Positions 1 to 5,348 of a DNA stretch of 7,675 nt are shown in pieces. The notes below the pieces were generated by a model. It made no database searches, was not told where the DNA came from, and was given only the letters and a program-made list of their open reading frames with translations. Source of the DNA: an uncultured Gemmatimonadota bacterium (GTDB taxonomy: Bacteria; Gemmatimonadota; Gemmatimonadetes; Gemmatimonadales; Gemmatimonadaceae); contig CAMLEQ010000171.1 of the NCBI GenBank assembly GCA_946479015.1, forward strand, positions 1 through 7,675, written 5' to 3'. Every line of letters starts with the position of its first letter. Position 1 is the first letter of the stretch. The translations under genes were made by a program, and so were the position numbers.

Positions 1-83
1 CTCTCACCCCCCACCCCCCACCCCCCCCCCCGCCGCCCCCCCCCCCCCGCGGGGGGCCCCCCCCCCCCCCCCCCCCCCCCGCC
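1..83. repeat. Poly-C low-complexity tract
   Basis: These bases are almost entirely C, broken by a few A and G residues and by one run of six G at 51-56. That G run lies between C runs and makes a GGGGGGCCCCCC palindrome at 51-62. The tract begins about ten bases downstream of the protease stop codon, reading on the minus strand. It could be a genuine G/C-rich terminator-like region. It could also be a base-calling or assembly artefact: poly-G reads from two-colour sequencing chemistry often extend contig ends. I see no gene in it. Confidence 0.8.
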
Positions 84-93
84 GGTGCCTCGC

Positions 94-2070
94 TCACATG
101 GTCACCGAGCGCGAGGTGGTGTAGGTCTTCCCGTCCGAGCCCACCACGACCAGCTTCACCGTCCGCGTCCCGTGCGACGCGTAGTCGTGCAGTGGATTCA
201 GCGTCCCGGCCTGATAGCCGTCGCCGAAGTACCAGCTGTACGCCACCGCCGACACGGGGACGCTGAACTTGGAGCCGTCGAAGGCGCAGCCGTAGCCCTG
301 GCAGCTGTACGCGAAGGTGGAGCTGGTCGTGCTGGAGGTGCTGGTGCTGGAGCTCCCCACCGTGATCGTCTTCGACGTGGTGCTCACCTTCCCGCTCCCG
401 TCCACGGTCACGAGCTTCACCGTGTACGTGCCGGCGGAGGGGTAGTCGTGCCCCGGCGACACCGTGCCCGCCTGGTAGCCGTCACCGAAGTACCAGCTGA
501 ACACCTTGGCGCCCGCGGTCTGCAGCGCGCTGCCATCGAAGTGGCAGCCGAGGCCGGAGCACGACACCGAGAACCCCGAGGTGGACGACGAGCTGCTGCT
601 GGACGTCGAGCTGCTCCCGGTGGTCACGCTCTTCGTGACGGAGCTGGTGAGCCCCTTCTTGTCCACCACCACGAGCTTCACCGAGTACGTGCCGGCGCTG
701 GGGAAGTCGTGCGCCGGGCGCTCGACCCCGGCCTGGAGCCCGTCGCCGAAGTACCAGCTGTAGGCGAGGATCCCGTTGGGGGCGGTGGAGCCGCTCGCGT
801 CGAAGGAGCAGGACGTGCTTTGACACGAGAACGTGTACGACGCCGTGGGCCCGCCGGAGGTCGTGGAGGGCGAGGTCGTCGGCGTGCTCGAGTTCAGGAA
901 GCCGGAGTACACGAGCAGGTTGGGCGAGCCCGAGGTGTTCGTCAGGCGCCCGGAGGTGGCGTTCGACACGATCGCCTGCTGCACCTGCGACGGCGACGCC
1001 GAGGGGTGCTGCTGCAGGTAGAGCGCGGCCACCCCCGCCACGAACGGCGCGGCCATGGACGTGCCGTTCATGTACGACGTGGAGACGTCGGAGAAGTAGT
1101 CGGCGCCGTTGATGTACACGCCCGGCGCGAACACGTCCACGCAGCTCCCGTAGTTCGACCACGACGGCCGCGCATCGTTGCGGTCGGTCGCTCCCACGGT
1201 GATCACCGAGGAGACCCGCTGCGGCGACATGCCGCACGCATCGGCGCCGCTGTTCCCCGCCGCCACGGTGTACGTGACGCCGGAGTTCACCGACTTCTTC
1301 ACCGTGGAGTCGAGCAGCGGCGAGATCCCCGCGCCGAGGCTCATGTTGGCCACCGCCGGGCTGTGGTGGTGCGCGGTGACCCAGTCGATCCCGGCGATGA
1401 TGCTGGAGAGCGCGGCGCTCCCGTCGCAGCCGAGGACGCGCACGGAGTAGATCGTGGCCCCCTTCGCCACGCCGTACTTGCTCCCCGCCGCCGTGCCGGC
1501 GACGTGCGTGCCGTGGCCGTTGCAGTCGTTGCCGCTGCCGCCGAAGGCATCGTAGCCGAGGTGGGCGCGACCGCCGAACTCGGTGTGCGTGAAGCGCACG
1601 CCGGTGTCCAGGATGTAGATGCTCACGCCGGAGCCCGTGCCGCTGTACGTGTACGTGCCGCTCAGCGGCAGGTCGCGCTCATCGATGCGGTCGATCCCCC
1701 AGTCCGCACCCGACTCGGTGGTGGACTGCGCATGCACGATGAGGTCGGGCTCGATCCGGTCCACTGCGGGGTCCTGCCGAAGCTGCTCGATCTGCGACGC
1801 CGTGAGCCGGGCCGCGAATCCCTTCATCGCGTACCGGTAGGTGTGCTCGATGGCATCGCGGCGGTTCCACATCAGCCGCCCCGCCGCCTCTGCGGGATCG
1901 GCGACGTCGCGCTTGAGGACCACGATGTAGTGGTCGGGGCGCGCTTCCACCTGGCCGTTGGCGCCGGCGGTGGGAGAGTCCTGAGCGGGGAGCTGCGTCT
2001 GGGGGCCCGTGGCATCTCGACAACCGGCGAGTGCGAGCGCACCCAGGGCGAGAGCGAGGAGGCGTTTCAT
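94..2070 (-). CDS. Secreted subtilisin-like (S8) serine protease lipoprotein with three PKD domains
   Basis: This 658-residue protein is predicted to be an exported endopeptidase. Residues 1-17 form a lipoprotein signal peptide with lipobox LAGC and lipidated Cys17. An inhibitor I9 propeptide follows at about 46-115. The S8 catalytic domain spans about 123-393, with Asp155 (DTGV), His186 (NGHGTHVAG), oxyanion Asn273 (AAGN) and nucleophile Ser338 (NGTSMAAP), in the proteinase K-like style. Three PKD domains occupy about 408-485, 498-572 and 585-658, joined by Ser/Thr-rich linkers; each has SWYFGDG and a CxxxxC pair. The complete triad suggests an active, self-maturing enzyme acting at the cell surface or outside, with PKD domains that may bind substrate or polysaccharide. 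The ATG at 2070 was chosen because a signal peptide starts there and GGAG (2078-2081) sits 7 bases upstream. An in-frame upstream start at 2157 falls inside the riboswitch and would bury the signal peptide. The gene appears to be alone in its transcription unit. Confidence 0.95.
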   Translation of the reverse strand: MKRLLALALGALALAGCRDATGPQTQLPAQDSPTAGANGQVEARPDHYIVVLKRDVADPAEAAGRLMWNRRDAIEHTYRYAMKGFAARLTASQIEQLRQDPAVDRIEPDLIVHAQSTTESGADWGIDRIDERDLPLSGTYTYSGTGSGVSIYILDTGVRFTHTEFGGRAHLGYDAFGGSGNDCNGHGTHVAGTAAGSKYGVAKGATIYSVRVLGCDGSAALSSIIAGIDWVTAHHHSPAVANMSLGAGISPLLDSTVKKSVNSGVTYTVAAGNSGADACGMSPQRVSSVITVGATDRNDARPSWSNYGSCVDVFAPGVYINGADYFSDVSTSYMNGTSMAAPFVAGVAALYLQQHPSASPSQVQQAIVSNATSGRLTNTSGSPNLLVYSGFLNSSTPTTSPSTTSGGPTASYTFSCQSTSCSFDASGSTAPNGILAYSWYFGDGLQAGVERPAHDFPSAGTYSVKLVVVDKKGLTSSVTKSVTTGSSSTSSSSSSSTSGFSVSCSGLGCHFDGSALQTAGAKVFSWYFGDGYQAGTVSPGHDYPSAGTYTVKLVTVDGSGKVSTTSKTITVGSSSTSTSSTTSSTFAYSCQGYGCAFDGSKFSVPVSAVAYSWYFGDGYQAGTLNPLHDYASHGTRTVKLVVVGSDGKTYTTSRSVTM

Positions 2071-2098
2071 CGTGGGACTCCGGTGTTGGCTGGTCCGC

Positions 2099-2185
2099 GC
2101 GACGGCTCGACTGGCATGGCGCGTGGTGCGCGCTGTAGCCTCGTAGCTTTGCGTCACCGCCTTTCGACGGCTTTGCCCTCGTCGC
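2099..2185 (-). promoter_or_regulatory. Cyclic di-GMP-I (GEMM-I) riboswitch aptamer
   Basis: The minus strand reads like the GEMM-I aptamer. P1 is GCGACG (2180-2185) pairing perfectly with CGTCGC (2099-2104). The conserved GGGCAAAG lies at 2171-2178. P2 is GCCGTC-GAAA-GGCGGT (2156-2171) with a GNRA loop. The conserved GACGCAAAGC lies at 2146-2155, followed by the P3 arm. In P3, GGC/GCC and GCGCG/CGCGC helices flank a CTACA/CAT internal loop resembling the 11-nt tetraloop receptor. Spacing from the tetraloop matches the Vibrio Vc2 aptamer base for base on both sides, placing a G at position 20 and an A at position 47, the ligand-contacting residues. G20 indicates c-di-GMP rather than the A20 seen in cGAMP-sensing relatives. 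The aptamer ends 28 bases before the protease ATG, so control of ribosome access is plausible; the on/off direction cannot be read from sequence. Confidence 0.9.
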
Positions 2186-2202
2186 TAGCCTCTCGGCGTA
2201 GC
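2184..2202 (-). other. GAGA-capped hairpin abutting riboswitch P1
   Basis: On the minus strand, GCTA-C-GCC-GAGA-GGC-TAGC folds into a 7-bp stem with one bulged C and a GNRA loop. Its last two bases, GC, are also the first two of the P1 5' strand, so full formation of both helices is mutually exclusive at their junction. It may be a leader-stabilising hairpin or part of the switching mechanism. The pairing is visible; the role is inference. Confidence 0.45.
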
Positions 2203-2398
2203 AACCGTGCGATTGGGTTGTGTGAGGGTGAGTTCCGGTGCGGCGAGAACTGGTGGGTTGATGGTACGCACGATTTCCTGGGAGGCTGACCAGTACGGCA
2301 CTTCCCGCCGATACACGGTGCATCCCTGCTGCGACAACGCGCCTAGAATACGATCGACAGATAGGGCACGATACAGGGAAAACGGGAAGTTTCACCGT

Positions 2399-2427
2399 TT
2401 GACTGTATGGTCAGTCAGGGATACCCT
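2399..2427 (+). promoter_or_regulatory. Possible plus-strand promoter with inverted repeats
   Basis: TTGACT at 2399-2404 resembles a sigma-70 -35 box, and 17 bases later TACCCT (2422-2427) is a poor -10. The -35 overlaps a 6-bp inverted repeat, TGACTG (2400-2405) with CAGTCA (2412-2417), followed by CAGGG-ATA-CCCTG (2416-2428). This could be an operator for the SWIM-protein gene about 210 bases downstream. The -10 match is weak and the phylum's consensus is not known to me. Confidence 0.2.
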
Positions 2428-2506
2428 GCCCCGACCCACGCACCTGGACGGGGCGGGAGAACCAGACCACGGCGCCCCGCCTCGCCCTTCCGGCGATCGT
2501 CACTCC

Positions 2507-2535
2507 TAACTAGCCGGGCCCAGCCTCGATGTCAA
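2507..2535 (-). promoter_or_regulatory. Possible minus-strand promoter for riboswitch-protease transcript
   Basis: Read on the minus strand, a perfect -35 hexamer TTGACA (2530-2535) is followed after exactly 17 bases by TAGTTA (2507-2512), a weak -10. A transcript from here would have a leader of about 430 bases containing the riboswitch. The long leader and the imperfect -10 keep this tentative. Confidence 0.22.
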
Positions 2536-2635
2536 CTCCCTGCGCGAACCCGCTGCCCGCCGCGGGGTATCATCCCCGGGTGCCTCGCGCCCACGGACTG
2601 GACCCTGATGACACGGACACGGAGAGATCGGACGG

Positions 2636-2947
2636 ATGAGTGACGAACGGAAGGCCGGATCGCCGGCCATCGACTTCGCCGCCGCGGGCGGCGTCGATCG
2701 CGCGCGCCTCGAGCGCAGCCTCGGACTCCACGGCGAGCGCGTGGGCCACGGTCGCTACCGCTTCACCGGCGGGAGCGAGCCGCACTGGGTCGACCTCTAC
2801 ACCGCGGCGTTCCCGCGCTGCGACTGCGCCGACCATCTCTGGCGCGACGCGCTCTGCAAGCACATCCTCGCCGCCCTCATCCGCGAGGGAAACGAGCGCG
2901 TGATCGGGGAGGTCGGACGGTTGGTGGCAGGATTGAGAGTGGCGTGA
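2636..2947 (+). CDS. Small SWIM zinc-finger protein
   Basis: This 103-residue protein has the SWIM signature CxCx(n)CxH: Cys62, Cys64, Cys74 and His76, within CDCADHLWRDALCKH. SWIM fingers bind zinc and are found in SWI2/SNF2 helicases, MuDR transposases and many small bacterial proteins, where they mediate nucleic-acid or protein contacts. Before the finger, residues 33-56 (HGRYRFTGG then HWVDLYTA) look like a short beta-rich segment preceding the metal site, as usual in stand-alone bacterial SWIM proteins. There is no helicase or transposase domain, so this is a complete small protein or adaptor rather than a fragment of a known enzyme. GGAG at 2621-2624 is a rather distant ribosome binding site (11 bases). 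It is the only plus-strand gene here and converges on the endonuclease III gene. Its function is unknown. Confidence 0.85.
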   Translation: MSDERKAGSPAIDFAAAGGVDRARLERSLGLHGERVGHGRYRFTGGSEPHWVDLYTAAFPRCDCADHLWRDALCKHILAALIREGNERVIGEVGRLVAGLRVA

Positions 2948-2948
2948 G

Positions 2949-3163
2949 GGGCGTGGGACCTGGTCGCTAGAACACCGAACAACGCGTGTCGCGTGTAGGG
3001 AACTGACGGGATGAGGAGATGGGTAGAGCGCGTGTAGGGTCGTGTGTAGGTGGACTCTCTCCACACAACCGAGCCTACACGCGCTCTACCTCGCCCCTCT
3101 TTCCGTCAGTTCCCCACACGCCACACGCGTTTCATGGTGTTCTACCCACCAGGTCCTACGCTC
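2949..3163. repeat. Long imperfect inverted repeat between convergent genes
   Basis: The left arm, 2957-3038, matches the reverse complement of the right arm, 3074-3155, at 68 of 82 positions with no gap. Weaker matching continues outward to about 2949 and 3163. The 35-base centre contains its own hairpin, GTGGA-CTCTC-TCCAC, and TCG/CGA pairing next to it, so the whole stretch can fold into one hairpin of roughly 210 nt. It fills nearly all the space between the SWIM stop (2947) and the endonuclease III stop (3172). The left arm also repeats GCGTGTAGGG directly at 2991-3000 and 3030-3039. It may act as a bidirectional terminator or RNA stabiliser. The size and symmetry also fit a non-coding mobile or REP/MITE-like element; no transposase or clear target duplication is visible. 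Confidence 0.88.
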
Positions 3164-3171
3164 GTCTCTCC

Positions 3172-3840
3172 CTACCGATGCTCCGACACCCCTACCTGCC
3201 TGCAGTACTCCAGCACCGGACACGTCGAGCACTTCGGCCGCACTCCCGTGCAGATGTGCTTGCCGAACGGGACGAGCAGGCGGTTGATCTCCACCCAGTA
3301 GCGCTTCGGCAGCTTCTCCATCAGCGCGCGCCGCGTCCCCTCCGGCGTGGATGCGTGCACGTAGCCCCAGCGGTTCGTCACCCGATGCACGTGCACGTCA
3401 ACGCCGATCTCCGATGCGCCGCACGCGATGCCCAGCGCGAGGCTCGCGCACTTGGGCCCCACGCCGCGCAGCGACGTGAGCGCCTCGAAGTCGCACGGCA
3501 GCGCCCCCCCGTGCTCATCGCGGGCCCGCTCGGCGATCGCGCGGATCTGACGCGCCTTCCCCTCGTGGAAGGTCGCGGGGTGGATGAGCGCATCGATGCG
3601 CCGCTCCGACAGTCGCGCCACCGCCGCCGGCGTTCGCGCGACGGCGAACAGCCGCCGCGCCGCCTCGAGCATCACCTCGTCGCGCGTGCGGATGGAGATC
3701 ACGCACGCCACGATCTGCTCGAACACCGAGCGGTATCCTTCGTCGGCGAGCGCGAACATCGCCGCGTCCGCGAACCCGCGCACCGCCTCGCGCACGCGCC
3801 GCAGCACGACGTCGATGTCGAAGGGGCGCTTGGGCGTCAT
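3172..3840 (-). CDS. nth: Endonuclease III-like DNA glycosylase/AP lyase
   Basis: This 222-residue protein belongs to the HhH-GPD superfamily and should remove oxidised pyrimidines and cut at abasic sites in base excision repair. The helix-hairpin-helix is at about 121-140 (LRGVGPKCASLAL) with catalytic Lys130. The catalytic Asp148 lies in VDVHVHRVTNR. The C-terminal 4Fe-4S loop has the exact C-x6-C-x2-C-x5-C spacing: Cys197, Cys204, Cys207 and Cys213. The region equivalent to the E. coli lesion-recognition segment (LLSAQATD) reads VISIRTRD, and VHRVTNRWGY resembles archaeal and eukaryotic Nth more than the E. coli form, so substrate preference may differ. The start has GGAGG (3850-3854) 9 bases upstream, in the 19-base gap after the aldehyde dehydrogenase stop, so the two are probably cotranscribed. 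Length is normal for the family. Confidence 0.93.
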   Translation of the reverse strand: MTPKRPFDIDVVLRRVREAVRGFADAAMFALADEGYRSVFEQIVACVISIRTRDEVMLEAARRLFAVARTPAAVARLSERRIDALIHPATFHEGKARQIRAIAERARDEHGGALPCDFEALTSLRGVGPKCASLALGIACGASEIGVDVHVHRVTNRWGYVHASTPEGTRRALMEKLPKRYWVEINRLLVPFGKHICTGVRPKCSTCPVLEYCRQVGVSEHR

Positions 3841-3859
3841 GGCGCGGCGCCTCCGCCGC

Positions 3860-5257
3860 TCACTCCGTGGTGGCGCCCCCCGGTGCGGCGCCGCGCGCGA
3901 TCACGACGGTCTTCGCGTTGACGAACTCGCGGATCCCCAGATCGCTCAGCTCGCGGCCGTAGCCGGAGCGCTTCACGCCGCCGAACGGGAGACGCGGATC
4001 GGAGGCGACCATCCCGTTGATGAAGAGCTGCCCCGCGACGATGTCGGCGATGAGCCGCCGGCATTCGTCGTCGTCCGTGGTCCACGCCGCGGCGCCGAGC
4101 CCGAAGGGCGTGTCGTTCGCGATGCGGATCGCATCGTCGACATCGCGCGCGCGGAAGAGCGAGGCCACGGGGCCGAACAGCTCGTCGCGCTGCGCGGGCG
4201 ATCCGTCCGGGATGTCGGCCAGCACGGTGGGCGCGTAGAAGTTGCCCGGACGGTCGAGCCGGCGACCGCCCGTGAGCACCCGCGCGCCCATCTCCACCGT
4301 GCGCCGCACCTGCGCCTCGAGCGTCTCGAGGATGTCCGGCGTGGCGAGCGGCCCGATCTCGGTGCGCTCGTCGAGCGGATCGCCGACCACCAGCGCCTCC
4401 ATCGCCGCCGTGAAGCGGCGCGCGAACTCGTCCGCGATCCGCTCGTGCACGATGAAGCGCTTGGCGGCGATGCACGACTCGCCGTTGTTGATCGTGCGCG
4501 CCTTCACCGCCGTGCGCACGGCGCTCTCGAGATCGGCGCTGGGCATGACGATGAACGGGTCGCTGCCGCCGAGCTCGAGCACCGTCTTCTTGATCGCCCG
4601 TCCGGCCGCCGCGCCCACCTCGCTCCCCGCGTGCTCGCTCCCCGTGAGCGTGACCGCCTCCACCCGCGGATCGGCGATCACGCCGGCCACGCGCCGCGAG
4701 CCGATGAGCAGCGTCTGGAACTCGTCGCCGTCGAAGCCGGCGCGGCGGAGCACGTCCTCGATCGCCAGCGCGCACTGCGGCACGTTCGACGCGTGCTTGA
4801 GCAGCCCCACGTTCCCCGCCATGAGCGCCGGCGCGGCGAAGCGGAACACCTGCCAGAAGGGGAAGTTCCACGGCATCACGGCGAGCACGACGCCGACGGG
4901 CTGGAAGGCGATGAAGCTGCGCTCGGCCTCGGTGGGCACGTCGCGCGGCGCGAGGAATTCCTCGGCGTGCTCGGCGTAGTAGCGGCACACCCAGGCGCAC
5001 TTCGCCGCCTCATCGATGCCGCTCCGGATCGGCTTCCCCATCTCGAGCGTCATGAGCCGCCCGAGCTCGCGCTTCTCGCGCTCGAGGATGTCCGCCGCGC
5101 GGAGCATCTTCTCCGCCCGCTCGTCGAACGTCGTCAGGCGGTGCCGCGCGAACGCTCGCGCCGCCCGCTCCAGCCGCTGGTCGAGCTCCGTCTCGGTGAG
5201 CTCCTCGTACGCGCGGAGGACGGTGTGATCTGCCGGATTGATCGACGTCAGGGGCAT
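3860..5257 (-). CDS. Aldehyde dehydrogenase, succinate-semialdehyde dehydrogenase type
   Basis: This 465-residue NAD(P)-dependent aldehyde dehydrogenase shows the full catalytic set. Asn131 lies in MPWNFPFWQ, cofactor-binding Lys154 in LLKHAS, general base Glu228 in ELGGSDPF, and nucleophile Cys262 in NNGESCIAAKRF. The DELFGPV segment is near 358-364, and the C-terminal PFGGVKRSGYGREL is at 424-436. The NNG(Q/E)SCIAAKRF context and ~460-residue length are typical of the short GabD1-like succinate-semialdehyde dehydrogenases, which turn succinate semialdehyde into succinate; exact substrate is inferred. The ATG at 5257 begins the family-like sequence (MPLTSINPAD). Extending to 5377 would add 40 proline-rich residues encoded by low-complexity repeats. 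No clear ribosome binding site precedes 5257, because the upstream mRNA is C-rich. It lies 91 bases after trmD and 19 before nth, suggesting readthrough from the translation operon or a local promoter. Confidence 0.93.
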   Translation of the reverse strand: MPLTSINPADHTVLRAYEELTETELDQRLERAARAFARHRLTTFDERAEKMLRAADILEREKRELGRLMTLEMGKPIRSGIDEAAKCAWVCRYYAEHAEEFLAPRDVPTEAERSFIAFQPVGVVLAVMPWNFPFWQVFRFAAPALMAGNVGLLKHASNVPQCALAIEDVLRRAGFDGDEFQTLLIGSRRVAGVIADPRVEAVTLTGSEHAGSEVGAAAGRAIKKTVLELGGSDPFIVMPSADLESAVRTAVKARTINNGESCIAAKRFIVHERIADEFARRFTAAMEALVVGDPLDERTEIGPLATPDILETLEAQVRRTVEMGARVLTGGRRLDRPGNFYAPTVLADIPDGSPAQRDELFGPVASLFRARDVDDAIRIANDTPFGLGAAAWTTDDDECRRLIADIVAGQLFINGMVASDPRLPFGGVKRSGYGRELSDLGIREFVNAKTVVIARGAAPGGATTE

Positions 5258-5269
5258 GGGGGCAATGTC

Positions 5270-5303
5270 GGGGGCCGGGGGCCGGGGGTCAGGGGGCAGG
5301 GGG
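5270..5303 (+). repeat. G5-run tract, potential G-quadruplex
   Basis: Five runs of exactly five G (5270-5274, 5277-5281, 5284-5288, 5292-5296, 5299-5303) are separated by CC, CC, TCA and CA. This gives near-heptamer periodicity and meets the usual G-quadruplex pattern on the plus strand, which is the template for the leftward operon. The mRNA carries the C-rich complement 13-46 bases before the aldehyde dehydrogenase start, where a ribosome binding site would be expected. Confidence 0.85.
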
Positions 5304-5348
5304 ATCGAGGGGACGCGGAGCGGGAGAAGCGGGGTGTGCCCGCCAGGC

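Larger units (their letters stand above)
2203..2635. other. Divergent intergenic region and upstream leader
   Basis: This stretch separates the protease leader (minus) from the SWIM-protein gene (plus) and should hold both promoters. I see no convincing gene: open frames across it lack family-like sequence and usable ribosome binding sites. It is visibly less GC-rich than the coding regions around 2330-2430. Two weak promoter candidates are listed separately. Another possible minus-strand -10, TATTCT at 2345-2350, has no good -35. Confidence 0.6.

Noticed and set aside
2071..2157. N-terminal extension of the protease to an ATG-frame start at 2157
   Set aside because: The added 29 residues are translated from the riboswitch and would bury the lipoprotein signal peptide; 2070 has a proper ribosome binding site.
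2099..2185. cGAMP-specific GEMM variant
   Set aside because: The base aligned to position 20 of the Vc2 aptamer is G; cGAMP-sensing relatives carry A there.
85..2289. 734-residue plus-strand open frame opposite the protease
   Set aside because: It is an Arg/His/Gly/Ala-rich antisense shadow of the protease, a common effect of high GC codon use. It has no family motifs and begins in the poly-C tract.
2207..2643. Short plus-strand open frames in the divergent intergenic region
   Set aside because: They have no good ribosome binding sites, no family-like sequence, and composition like random GC-rich DNA.
2949..3163. Reading the inverted repeat as a CRISPR array or as coding sequence
   Set aside because: There are only two arms in inverted orientation with no regular spacers, and the frames across it are mirror shadows of the palindrome.
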